A stretch of DNA of 64,000 nucleotides, taken from Ligula intestinalis. Lineage: Eukaryota > Platyhelminthes > Cestoda > Diphyllobothriidea > Diphyllobothriidae. The position numbers and the translations under genes were made by a program. The stretch covers positions 52,386,584 to 52,450,583 of the forward strand of contig JAYGXS010000005.1 in NCBI GenBank assembly GCA_036362985.1, in the 5' to 3' direction. Below, piece after piece: positions 1 through 11,400 of this stretch (its first letter is position 1; every line of letters starts with the position of its first letter). A model generated the notes under the pieces. That model worked only from the letters and a program-made list of their open reading frames with translations. It was not told the DNA's origin and ran no database searches.

Positions 1-548
1 GAACATTGGAAAAATTAAGACCAGTCGAGAGCGTTTAGATGTGCCAGTAGGTCCACCATGTTTGCTGATCGGAATTCATGATAAAAACTATGATTTTGGG
101 AAAAGGTTTCATCCGCCTACAGTTGTAGTTCACTAACAACTGTAAGATGGTCTGGACTCCAAAGTGCGCCTAAGGATGACAGTGAAAGTGGTTCGCATCC
201 CCTACAAAAAATTAGGTCGATTATGTTTGCTCCTCGTGTGGCATAATCGACTACCTGATCCCACATGCCGATATCTATTGCCTCAAGTAAGTTCTCGAAC
301 TTTGAAGGACTGGAGAGTGGAAAACATTGCACGTCAGGAAGGTTAAAATCGCCTGCAATCAAGCAATACTTAAGATTAAAGTCAGCTGCGGCAGGAAATG
401 CATGCGAGAGACAAAGATCGTAGTCCACAATGGCATACGGTGGGCGATAAACACAGCCAACAAGTAAGGAGTATTTGTTTTTCAGAACAACTCGTAGCCA
501 GCAGCTCTGCTCCACCGCTGAGAATTGTGGATAGTCCGACGGGCGAAA
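1..548 (-). mobile_element. LINE family 1: apurinic-type endonuclease fragment
   Basis: On the minus strand 515-117 encodes part of an exonuclease/endonuclease/phosphatase-fold domain of a non-LTR retrotransposon. Visible motifs are GCVYRPP, then LIAGDFNLPD, then DLIFCRG and SPDHLTV, the usual order in LINE endonucleases, which nick target DNA for reverse transcription. The same domain occurs on the plus strand at 5330-5842 with near-identical residues. Homology between the copies stops near 548, and the fragment runs off the left window edge. It lacks the domain's N-terminus and any linked reverse transcriptase, so it is a dead fragment. Confidence 0.8.
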
Positions 549-1319
549 TAATGAGCAATATTTGATTATGGAGAGACTGGAAGAGAGGTGCCATGCAGGA
601 GTGGAGTTTCAACCACCGAAAGGAAAAGGCAAGAACAGTAAAACAGTAGTGCTCATCGGCAATTTTAGGTCATTCTGGGTTGCAGGTTAACGTAATGAAT
701 TGATCCGGGTGCCCAAAATATCTAACGTAAACCAATGCATCTTGAGTTTTCTCATACATATAGCAAGGCTACCCGGTGTGGCTTGACGGTAAGATGATAA
801 GTTGACCGCGACCAATATTATTACTATCGTCACTAAGCACATTGTCTCCTAGGTGGATGTAGTTGTCCACACGAAGTTTCTTCTGGTGTGTACGAAAATG
901 GCAAAGACGTTCTGCTTCCATTTTGGCAAACATATCAACAACAAATTCAAGAAATAACGTTTTGGATCGGCTGTGTAGACTGTAAGTTCGGTCTCAGACA
1001 ACCATGTTAAGATACAACCAGAAAGTAACTGCCGATATGGCCACTAAGATAATTTTATAAATTCTCCACCTCCCGCCAAACGGCCAAGATGCCTAGTACG
1101 TTTACCGAAGTTAGACTGTGAGGACTTCGTCCTCCGCCAGGAGTTTTCGGAGATGACGCAGGAACTTTACCACGAAGTAAATAAAGTTAAACAAGAGAAA
1201 GCCTATCTAAAAATGCATATTTCTTATACAGCGGTTAAAACAGCTCTTGAAGGCCAAAAACTGGGCAAAATCAAAGTACATATGCTCAGATAGCCTGGGC
1301 CGGTAAACCTGAAACTCGC
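549..1319. other. No recognisable gene
   Basis: No open frame with a recognisable motif. The stretch separates the endonuclease fragment from the 3' half of another copy of the same LINE family. I see no repeat shared with the rest of the window here. Confidence 0.5.
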
Positions 1320-3540
1320 ATATCATCTAATATAATATAATATACAATGCGTTTATTATGCCAGTTTACAGGCAATTGTAAAGAGTTGGTAATGCACCTC
1401 TTGGGCGCCTTCCAACACCTCGAAGACCGGAAAAACCTAAAACAAACTCCCTATGTTGCGGCCAGTATTGGTTTTGTTTCAGGTTTTTTGTTTTGTCAAT
1501 ACTGGGCGAGATAGGGAGTTTGTTTCAAGTGAAAAAAACCTGCCTTCAAAGGGATGATACAAACGGAATAAATGTACAGTTGTAAGCTGAGTTGACTCAT
1601 CAGCAGGAGAACTGTTTCATATCGTTTAAAAACATTAGTTCCAGACGGAGAGGGTTGGCACAAGAACACAGTGTTCTCAGTCTTCCTTCAATGGTTGTCA
1701 GCAAAAGTTGCGCGCTATCGGCTGAAGGGTTAGCAGACTGCGGGCTGCTGCTTCAGCAGCATTATCTTCAGCATGAAGCCTGGCGGGGTTCAAAGTCCAC
1801 GAACGCCATCAGAGTGAAAGAGAGATTCCACCGAGTCAGCATACAAAATTCGTGAAAGTTGCCCTGAATGTAGAAAACTAGTTATAGCTCTCTTAAACAT
1901 AGGGTAGTTTTGCTGTGTTTTAATACTTTTGGGCAGCTTATTCCAGATTGATATGGCATTTACTGAAAAGAATTGCCGGTACTTAACTGTACGTGCCATA
2001 GGAAGAAATAAAAATACGTCTCGATGACTGGCGCGTCGAGAGCGCTCAAGCTGCCTTATTGTACTAAGGGGATTAAAGGTTTGACCATTCAAAAGTTTCG
2101 ACGGTAAAAATAGACCCTTTTGCAATCGACGAAGCCATAGGGGATCCAGCTTTATACGTTCGCACCTTTGTTGGTAGGTTAAGTTACGGTGTTCTGAAGT
2201 GAAAACTCTTCTAGTGAAGAAGTGCTGCACCGATTCTATTTTCTTCCGTTCACTAGTGCGCAGAAGACTGAATGGAGGCGAGCAGTACTCAAGACTAGGT
2301 CTCACGTTCATATTATAAAGGCTAGTTCTAACCTTTATAGTCTTAAAATTTCTAAGGATAAATCAGGTGGGTCGGCGTGCTTTCGAGACTATCAGGGCAC
2401 AGTGCTCTGACAAATTGAGACTGTTAGAGTAGGATATGCCCAAATCCTTGATAACTCCTGGGACATTTAATTCGTGGCCGTCAATGCTTAATGCCGATTG
2501 ATGATCGTCGCCAACAACCATAACGGAACATTTGTGCCATGTATGGGTGAGGTGCCATGTGCAACACCACTGGGCGAAGGCCTGAAGATCCGTTTTATCA
2601 GCTAGACCACGATGTTGCGATCTGCCGGTTTATATCGATAAGCGACTTTTAAATCATCAGCCTACATGAAGGGTCTGCCATACTGAAAACAATCTGAAAC
2701 GTCGTTGACAAAAAGGCAAAATAGGAGCGGACCCAGTACACTACCCTGTATAACTCCACTCCTCACATGCGTGGGGTTGGAGATAACATTGGAAATTTTT
2801 ACTCGTTGTGTGCGAGCACCCAAATAGGAAGATATGAAGTTCAGTGGCCTGCTACCTATGCCAAAGGAGGCTAGTTTCAGAAGGAGGAGGTTATGATCGA
2901 CCCGATCAAAGGCCTTAGTCAAATCAAAATAGACGCTATAAGTGGCAAAACCGCTGTCTCTAGATTGCAACACATAATCAAAGAAAGAGAGCTGACAGGT
3001 GTCACAAGATCGTTTTTCGATAAAGCCATGTTGAGCTGTATTGAGCAAGTTGTTCTCTGTCAAGTGACGCATCACCTATTCTTTGATTAAGGGCTCCAAG
3101 GTCTTCGAGGCTGCGGGAAGTGTATTTATTGGCCTAAAGTTGTTGAATGACGTCGATCGGCCATGCTTGCAAATAGGCATTATGTGCGATTCCGTCAGCA
3201 ACGAAGGAAAGGTTTCGCTCTCAAGAACAAGATTAAATACCTGACAAAGAATAGACGGAAAGATATCATTCGCTTCGCTAACTGGGACGCCATCTGGTCC
3301 TGGACTATAGGATTAACGATAACGACGAATGGCTACAGTCACATCCCAGACGGTAAAACTTATGGTTTCGAGTATGGCACCCGTCCAAGCCCGGATAACC
3401 GGAGGTGCAGCGAACGAACTTTCACTAAACGTTTTGGATAGGAACGCATTGAAGCTATCGGTGGTCAACTAAGCGTCAGCTATGGGGTTTTCTAAAGCAT
3501 CTTGAAGTATGGGGTGTTGCGTTTTCCTCTGCGCTTTTAC
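1320..3540 (-). mobile_element. LINE family 1 copy A, 3' half (reverse transcriptase and C-terminus)
   Basis: The minus strand encodes reverse transcriptase segments at 3075-2662 (FDLTKAFDRVDHN, GVIQGSVLGPLLF, FVNDVSD) and the C-terminal domain at 2311-1790 (NVRPSLEYCSP, FLPMARTVKYRQFFS). Frames are interrupted, so it is a pseudogene. The codon before the catalytic ADD is TAG. The whole segment is an inverted, roughly 90% identical copy of about 6310-8545, including the 3' untranslated tail. The 5' part of the element is absent: near 3541 the sequence switches to a different LINE family on the same strand. Family motifs place it in the CR1/Jockey group by inference. Confidence 0.85.
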
Positions 3541-5305
3541 TGTACGCGTTTCGTCGAACGTCGATACGGGCCGGTTTCCTCTGTAGCTTAAAAGGATGAC
3601 CTCGCAGATGGTCGTTCCGAGCCAATTCGAAGAAATCATCAAATTCTAGGGCGCAGTCTTGGCCTCTAACAATACGGTAGGTTTGTATGAGGTTCCCGCG
3701 GAGTTGCCTATAATTGAGAGGGAATAGATCAAGTTCGGTCAGTCTGTCTTCATAAGGCAGATGACTGAGATTCTTGACCATCTTCGAAGCCCTCGCCTGC
3801 ACTCCTTTCAGGTGCAGGTAATCCTTCTTGAACCACGGACGCCAGGCCTGGACAGCATACTCCAAGTGGGACCAAACAAACGCTCCATAGGTTTTCCTGA
3901 AGAGCTCCTTGTCAATGTTGACGAATCTCCGCCTAATCGCAAACAGCACCTGTGTCGCGCGTTTAGCTGCCTTTACACACTGAGTAGATGGTTTAAGTGA
4001 GGAATTTATTAGAACACCGAGATTCTTTTGTTCGTACACAGTTGAAAGCGAGTGCCCATCGAGATTGTATTGGAAGGAATCGTTCTCCTCATCAGTCCTT
4101 CTAGTACGGAGTCTTAAAACCACACACTTTTTGATGTTGAAGTTTGAAAGCCAACGAGCAGACCAGCAGCTAAGTCGATTGAGACTCTCTTGAAGCGCTT
4201 TCCTATCGGCGTCAGACCTGATGGCTCTCCAGAGTTTGACGTCATCGGCAAACATGATAGCGCTGCAACCCAGGTCGTTGACACAGTCGTTGATATAGAT
4301 GAGGAAGAGCAGTGGCCCTAAGACAGAGCCTTGGGGGACGCCACTCAGAACAGATGTAGGGTTTGACTTTAAGTCACCGATGCACACAGTTTGCGATCGC
4401 CCTGTGAGAAAATCTGTGATGCATGCCAGCAGGTTTCCTCTTATGCCAATTTCTGACAATTTATACATTAGACGCTTATGTGGGACGCTATCGAATGCCT
4501 TCTTGAAGTCCGTAAAGATGACGTCAACCTTACCATCTTCATCTAGTGCGCGAGTCCACTGCTCAGTGGAGAGTAGAAGGTCGGAAAGGCAAGAATGGTT
4601 CTTTCTGAAGCCGTGTTGGAGCCCTGACAGTAGGTTGTTCTCCTCCAAGAACTCCATTGTCGTCTTCTTAATTATCGTTTCCATCACCTTGCAGCAAATG
4701 CAAGTTAGGTTGACGGGCCGGTAATTGTTGACCTTCGTTCGGGCTCCGCCCTTGTATATCGGGTAAATATTTGCCATTTTCCATTCAGATGGCAGTTTTC
4801 CTAGTTCAAACGAAGAACGAAAGATATGTGCTAGGGGCTCGGAGAGTTCGCTTGCCAATTCTTTCAAGAACTTGGCTGGTATATTGTCTGGACCAGATGA
4901 ATTTGCTTCTTTAAGGCTCTGCAGCTCCCTTTCAACTACAGATGTTAGAAGTAGTAGAGAATGAAGTGTTGGACCGGCGTCTGCAGCAGCACTGTTGGCA
5001 TTATCAAAATGAAGCTCGGTTTTTCTAGTGAATACCGAGGAAAAGATCCGGCTACAGTACTCGGCTTTCTCGTCATTCTCAACGACTTCTCCGCCATCAT
5101 CATTCTTAAGTACTGCGACAGGATCGTTGTTTTTTAACCTACTGTTAATATAGCGGAATAGAATTTTGGGCTTTTCTTCGGCCTGTTGGAGTATTCTTGA
5201 TTCATAGTTTTTCCTGGCCTGGCGAATTGATTTTTCACTGCATTTCTTTGGTGTTGGAATTCCTCGAGGTGTACTGAGGACCCAGCTTTCCTGAATAAAT
5301 TCCAT
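3476..5305 (-). CDS. CR1-like LINE (family 2) reverse transcriptase ORF, 5'-truncated, chimeric end
   Basis: This is a 609-codon open frame encoding the linker and reverse transcriptase of a CR1-like non-LTR retrotransposon. RT motifs appear in order: the SSGPDNIPAKFLK region (about 136-148), DFKKAFD (266-272), GVPQGSVLGP (322-331) and the catalytic FADDVKLW (352-359). The C-terminal domain follows, with HLEYAVQAWRPW and LFPLNYRQLRGNLIQTYRI. The frame has no internal stop, which is unusual for this region. The endonuclease is missing, and a second frame (5325-5134) carries the upstream linker, implying a frameshift near 5200. The last 22 residues (3544-3476) come from the neighbouring LINE family 1 read in a foreign frame, so the native C-terminus is lost. 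A plus-strand relative at 10503-11400 supplies the missing 3' end. The protein would act in target-primed reverse transcription but is probably inactive here. Confidence 0.85.
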   Translation of the reverse strand: MEFIQESWVLSTPRGIPTPKKCSEKSIRQARKNYESRILQQAEEKPKILFRYINSRLKNNDPVAVLKNDDGGEVVENDEKAEYCSRIFSSVFTRKTELHFDNANSAAADAGPTLHSLLLLTSVVERELQSLKEANSSGPDNIPAKFLKELASELSEPLAHIFRSSFELGKLPSEWKMANIYPIYKGGARTKVNNYRPVNLTCICCKVMETIIKKTTMEFLEENNLLSGLQHGFRKNHSCLSDLLLSTEQWTRALDEDGKVDVIFTDFKKAFDSVPHKRLMYKLSEIGIRGNLLACITDFLTGRSQTVCIGDLKSNPTSVLSGVPQGSVLGPLLFLIYINDCVNDLGCSAIMFADDVKLWRAIRSDADRKALQESLNRLSCWSARWLSNFNIKKCVVLRLRTRRTDEENDSFQYNLDGHSLSTVYEQKNLGVLINSSLKPSTQCVKAAKRATQVLFAIRRRFVNIDKELFRKTYGAFVWSHLEYAVQAWRPWFKKDYLHLKGVQARASKMVKNLSHLPYEDRLTELDLFPLNYRQLRGNLIQTYRIVRGQDCALEFDDFFELARNDHLRGHPFKLQRKPARIDVRRNAYSKSAEENATPHTSRCFRKPHS

Positions 5306-5325
5306 TGCTTATTCTTCATCTTCAT

Positions 5326-8300
5326 TGTAATGGTAACCGAGACATGGGCATCAGCCTGTGTAGCTGACTCAGAACTATCTGTTCTCGGCTATGCATGCGT
5401 TCGGAACGATCGAAACAATGGCCGTGGCGGAGAAGGCTGCGTCTTTATAAAGCAGCCCCTTGCATTTCGCCCGTCGGACTATCCACAATTCACAGCGGTG
5501 GAGCAGAGCTGCTGGCTACGAGTTGTTCTGAAAAACAAATACTCCTTACTTGTTGGCTGTGTTTATCGCCCACCTAATGCAAATGCAGACTACGATCTTT
5601 GTCTCTCGCAGGCATTTCATGCCGCAGCTGACTTGAATCTTAAGTATTGCTTGATTGGAGGCGATTTTAACCTTCCTGACATGCAATGGTTTCCACCCTC
5701 CGGTCCTTCAAAGTTCGAGAACTTACTTGAGGCAATAGATATCGGCATGTGGGATCAGGTAGTCGATTTTGTCACTCGAGGAGCAAACATACTCGACCTT
5801 ATTTTTTGTAGGGGATGCGAACCACTTTCAGTGTCATCCTAAGACGCATTTGAGAGTCCAGACCATCTTACAGTTGTTAGTGAACTAGAACTGGAGGCGG
5901 ATGAAACATTTTCCCGAAAGTATAGTTTTTATCATGACTTCCGATCAGCAAACACGGCGGACCTACTAGCAAATCTATACACTATCGACTGGTCTGAATT
6001 TTTCATATTTTTGGAGTTAAATGTTTGTACCGATGCACTGTACAAAGTGCTGGATCCACTTATCCTCCACTTGTTCCCGCATGAGAAATTAATGCATGTC
6101 AAGGATGAAGTGTACCTTCCTCTGTCTTTCCGTCGTAGGCTGCGTAAACTCGCTCGTCGTTTGCATCGGCAAAACGACACTTCCGTTCTGCCCTTGATCA
6201 CACTGATCTTTGAGCAGGCTAAAAAGCTCTCCGAAGAACAGCAGATAACCGGTGAGACCCACTTCACTGAAAAGCCTTCTCTTAATGTTGCGAAACTCTT
6301 TGCGCGTACAGCAAAAGCGCAGAGGAAAACGCAACACCCCATACTTCAAGACCCCTTTGGAAACCCCATAACTGACGCTAAGTTGACCGCCGATAGCTTC
6401 AATGCGTTCCTATCCAAAACGTTTAGTGAAAAGCTCGCACGTTGCACCTCCAGATATCCGGGCTTGTACGGGTGCCGTACTCGAAACCATAAGTTTTAGC
6501 CGCTGGGACTTGACTGTAGCCATTCGTCGTTATCGTCAATCTTATATTCCAGGAGCAGATGGCGTCCCAGTTAGCCTTCTAAAAGCTGAAGCGAATGATA
6601 TCTTTCCATTTTTTCTTTGTAAGGTATTTAATCCTGCTCTTAAGAGCGAAACATTTCCTTCGTTGTGGAAGGACTCGCACATAATGCCCATTCGCAAGCA
6701 TGGCCGATCGACGGCATTCAACAACTTTAGGCCAATCAATACACTTTACACAGCCTCGAAGATTTTGGGGGCCTTGATCAAAGAAAAGATGATGTGTCAC
6801 TTGACAGCGAACAACCTGCCTAATGCAACCCAACATGGCTTTCTCGAAAAACGATCTTGTGACACCTGTCAGCTCTCTTTCTTTGATTATGTGTTGAAAT
6901 CTAGAGACAGCAGTTTTACCATTTATAACGTTTATTTTGATTTTACTAAGGTCTTTGATCGGGTCGATCATAACCTCCTCCTTCTGAAACTGGCCTCCTT
7001 CGGCATCGATAGTAAGCATGTGAACTTCATATCTTCCTATTTGGATGCTCGCACACAACGAGTAAAAATTTCCAATGTTATCTCCAACCCCACGCATGTG
7101 AGGAGTGGAGTTATACAGGGTAGTGTACTGGGTCCGCTCCTATTTTGCCTGTTTGTCAATGACGTTTCAGATTGTTTTCAGTATGGCAGACCCTTCATGT
7201 AGGCTGATGATTTAAAAGTCGCTTATCGATATAAACCGGCAGATCGCAACATCGTGGTCTAGCTGATAAAAAGGATCTTCAGGCCTTCGCCCAGTGGTGT
7301 TGCACATGGCACCTCACCCTCTCATGGCACAAATGTTCCGTTATGGTTGTTGGCGACGATCATCAACCGGAATTAGGCATTGGTGACTACCAACTAAATG
7401 TCCCAGGAGTTATCAAGTATTTAGGCATATCCTACTCTAACAGTCTCAATTTCTCAGAGCAGTGTGCCCTGATAGTCTCGAAAGCACTCCGAACCACCAG
7501 ATTTATCCTTAGAAATTTTAAGACTATAAAGGTTAGAACTAGCCTCTATAATATGTACGTGAGACATAGTCTTGAATACTGCTCACCCCTAGTCAGTCTT
7601 CTGCGCACTAGTGAACGGAAGAAAAAAGAATCAGTACAGCACTTCTTCACTCGAAGATTTTTCACTACAGAACACCGTAACTTAGCCTAACAACAAAGGT
7701 GCGAACTTATAAAGCTGGATCCCCTGTGGCTTCGTAGATTGCAGAAGGGTCTATTTTTACTGTCGAAACTTTTGAATGGTCAAACCTTTATTCTTCTTAG
7801 TACAATAAGGCACCTTGGGCTCTCTCGACACACCAGTCATCGAGACGTATTTTTATTTCTTCCTATGGCACGTACAGATAAATTCAGGCAATTCTTTTCA
7901 GTAAATGCCTATCAATCTGGAATAAGCTACCCAAAAGTATTAAAACCCAGCAAAGATGCCTATGTTTGAGGGAGCTTTAACAAGTTTTCTACATTCAGGG
8001 CAACTTTCACGAATTTGGGTGCTGACTCAGTGGAACCTCTCTTTCACTCTGACGACGTTCGGGGACTTTGAACCTCACCAGGCTTCATGCTGAGGATAAT
8101 GCTGCTGAAGCAGCAGCCCGCAGTCTGCTAACTCCTCAGCCGATAGCGGAAACGTTTGCCGACAACCATTGAAGGAAGACTGAGAACACTGTGTTCTTGT
8201 GCCAACCCTCTCCGTCTGGAACTAATGTCCTTAAACGATATGCAACATTCATGCTGCTGATGAGTTAACTCAGCTTACAACTGTACATATATTCCGTTTG

Positions 8301-8545
8301 TATCATATCTTCAAAGTCAGGCTTTTTCACTTTAAAAAAACTCCCTATCTCGCCCAGTATTGACAAAACACAAAACGTGAAACAAAAGCAATACTGGCTG
8401 CAACATATGAAGTTTTTTTTAGGTTTTTTCCGGTCTTCGAGGTGTTTGAAGGCGCCCAAGAGGTGCATTACCAACTCTTTACAATTGCCTGCAAACTGGC
8501 ATAATAAACATAGTATATTAGATGTTATATTATATATTGTATTAT
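5326..8545 (+). mobile_element. LINE family 1 copy B, endonuclease to 3' end, multiply broken
   Basis: This is the longest copy of family 1. Frames in order: endonuclease 5330-5842 (TETWAS, GCVYRPP, GGDFNLPDMQW, DLIFCRG), linker 6011-6499, reverse transcriptase 6402-7202 (FDFTKVFDRVDHN, GVIQGSVLGPLLF), then 7343-7690 and 7739-7969 for the C-terminal region. The frames overlap or are separated by shifts and stops. The codon preceding ADD at 7200-7202 is TAG, exactly as in copy A. The copy starts abruptly inside the endonuclease N-terminus and abuts, head to head, the 5' end of the minus-strand family 2 copy. The 3' tail homologous to copy A ends near 8545. Confidence 0.85.
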
Positions 8546-9833
8546 ACCTGGGGGAGTGCAGTGCCAGTGGAAGAGAGTGAAGGACCGCAGGCGCATGCGT
8601 ATGCCCAAAACTTGGTGGTGGTTGTGTTTTCCAGCAGAATGTGAACAACTGCACATGCGTAGGGTGGGAAACACCGTATAAGCATAAGCCTCCAATCAGC
8701 GCTCAAGAAATTGGTGCGTCCATATAACGACTGGGCACTCGAATGCGTACACCCACAGGCGCGGACATTCTTATTAAATCAATCAGCGTGCAATTTAGTT
8801 AACGGAAAGGCAGACAACGAAACGAAATGGTGCGCGCGTGCCAGTAACACGCGTACGCATTGAGAGAGAAGCATAAATTTTCAGCCAATCATCTGCAGCA
8901 CTAATATGTTAACCTTTTACGCCTACTGCTGAAGAACATCGCGCTAGCGAAATGCCACTAGGGTTTTTGAATAATTTCCAAGAAGCGTGTCTTCTATACT
9001 GAGATAGAGACTAAAAGCACGTAAGCTCGAGAGACTTGAAATTCGTAAACAATTTCAAACTTACTATGATGACTTGTGTCCATCGTTTAGGGATGGAATG
9101 TAACGAAAAAAAAACACTTAGTTTTATTTTTTCTGTATAATAATATTTAACCCCCTTTTCATATGCACAATAAATATTTCTTACTTTGAAACGGCTTCAA
9201 TAAAGAACTTAAATGCTGCAATTCGAAAAAGGATGTTTTCTGTAAGGAAGAAGGTTCCTCTATCCGGCTAACAAATTTAACTCGACTTTGTCTAGCTTAA
9301 GTCGAGCTCGATTTTAGCAGGCCATGGATTTTGAGGTTGGTACAAACGTAAAGAACTAATTTACGTGTATATATCTCCACATGTAACGATGAATGGGATT
9401 GCTAATGGACACTTGGACCGTTGATTTCGAGGATAGCCACTTCGAGCTTCACTGAGTTGAAGCGCGTGATGACTTCCACAAGCTATACAGCAACGCTGAT
9501 TTGTAAAGAATCTACCCCAGACTCACACATAGACCTGGTAGCCAAGCTAGATTCAATAAGGCCGGAGATTCGGGAGGGCGCAGACAGTGGGCGCGAACAA
9601 AACTCAACACGTGTACCAACAGCACGTCTCGCTTGGTAGGCTCCCGACTGCGAGCGCCGTAAGGCCTGCATTAAGAAGAAGCCATTGAATCTGACTCTCA
9701 GGCAGAAGACAGCCACTACACATAAAAAGGCACACTGGACCGAATGCGATGTCCGAGGTACCTCGCCAGCTATCAACTCTCTCAGCAACGGCGTTAAACG
9801 CAATGTGATATTTTGTAGCACCCTTGTATTCTA
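8546..9833. other. No recognisable gene
   Basis: Several short open frames but no recognisable domain. An A-rich stretch lies at about 9099-9112. A GTCGAGCTCGATTTTAGC word near 9301 resembles short words recurring at 30500, 31700 and 32090. Nothing else is supported. Confidence 0.45.
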
Positions 9834-10060
9834 ACTTGTATTCTACGCGGTTATCCGTATAAATTGAAGGAAAGCTATGCCAACCTAGAAGTGTGGGCCA
9901 ACTTATTCTCGCACCGAGTCATTGAAGATAGGAATAAACTTCCTTCCTCAGTTGTTCTTACTGAAAGTGTCGACGCATTTAAACGAAATCTAGATATAAA
10001 TTTACTTGCTGGTCATACATTTGGTAGGCAACAACGATTTATATAATGTATCTATGGCTT
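9834..10060 (+). mobile_element. CR1-like LINE C-terminal fragment
   Basis: A 60-codon frame (9864-10046) matches the extreme C-terminus of CR1-like LINE ORF2: FSHRVIEDRNKLPSSVV, then ESVDAFKRNLD. The same signature ends the copies at 11200, 27230, 33330 and 38150. The rest of the ORF is missing, so this is a 5'-truncated relic. Confidence 0.65.
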
Positions 10061-10502
10061 TGAACCACATGCATGATCTGACAGCATCTATCTGTAAAAA
10101 GAATTTTCAAAGGCTCTGCCTATCTTCCTTATTTATACTGAACTGTAACTTATGTATGTTCTGCGTGTCCGGCTCTCGTGTCTACCAGCGCGTGCCCGCC
10201 AGACGGTGTCAAAGCACAACGCAAGGTAACGGACATGTTTGGCCTTATTGGCCAACCATTTTACAAGGCCAGGTCACAAAGAATATTAATATGTGGTTAT
10301 TGCTTACGCTTGAAAACTCCCGGTACCAGCGGCGCTTTCCCTGAGGCAGAAATCCAGACACGACGATTACAGCTGCCGGAATGCCACTCGGGATTCTGGC
10401 CTACTCATTGCTAGAGGGAACGCGTCTGTGAGTCCCTTACCTATAATCTCAAATTTTACTACTTTAACACTCTGGCCCTTTACGCCTTATCATATCATAA
10501 AC
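10061..10502. other. No recognisable gene
   Basis: Probably the 3' untranslated remainder of the preceding LINE fragment followed by unique sequence. No domain or repeat was recognised. Confidence 0.4.
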
Positions 10503-11400
10503 GTCAACATATGTAAGTGTGTGGTTTTAAGACTCCGTACTAGAAGGACTGATGAGGAGAACGATTCCTTCCAATACCATCTCGATGGGCACCCGCTTTC
10601 AACTGTGAACGAACAAAAGGATCTCGGTGTTGTAATAAATTCCTCACTTAAACCATCTACTCAGTGTGTAAAGGCAGCTAAACGTGCGACACAGGTGTGG
10701 TTTGCGATTAGGCGGGGATTCGTCAACATTGACAAGGAGCTCTTCAGGAAAACCTACGGAGCGTTTGTTCGGTCCCACTTGGAGTATGCTGTCCAGGCCT
10801 GGCGTCCGTGGTTCAAGAAGGATTACCTGCACCTGAAAGGAGTGCAGGCGAGGGCTACAAAGATGGTCAAGAATCTCGGTCATCTGCCTCATGAAGACAG
10901 ACTTACCGAACTTGATCTTTTCCCTCTCAATTATAGGCAACTCCGTGGGGACCTCATACAAACCTACCGTATTGTTAGAGGCCAAGACTGCGCCCTAGAA
11001 TTTGATGATTTCTTCGAATTGGCTTGGAACGACCATCTGCGAGGTCATCCTTTTAAACTACAGAGGAAACCGGCCCGTATCGACGTTCGACGAAACGCCT
11101 TCTCTCAGAGGGTCGTTGGAGCGTGGAACGGAATCCCGGAAGATGTGGTCCTCTCAGATACTGTTGAAATTTTTAAACTCAAACTTGATTCTCATTTGCT
11201 GCGAAACTGTGGCAGATATAATGAACAAAGTGTCAGTAGCAGCACCTGGCAACTGGCTCACAATTATCGCTGATGTTAAGCCTACATTTGTACATTTGTA
11301 TTATGTACTATTGTTACGGTGGACCTATTATGTGATTTTGGTTATGAATAGGGATTTCAAGGGTGAAAGCCTTCTTCCCTTAATAAAGTGACTGAAAGTG
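10503..11400 (+). mobile_element. CR1-like LINE family 2, 3' end
   Basis: From about 10503 the sequence matches the minus-strand family 2 copy, starting just after its catalytic RT block. The frame to 11273 encodes LDGHPLSTVNEQKDLGVVI, HLEYAVQAWRPWFKKDY, LFPLNYRQLRGDLIQTYRI and the C-terminal VVGAWNGIPEDVVLSDTVE signature. Unlike the minus-strand copy it retains the true C-terminus and 3' tail, which ends in AATAAA followed by repeats of GTGACTGAAA near 11380-11403. It is a typical 5'-truncated insertion. Confidence 0.85.
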
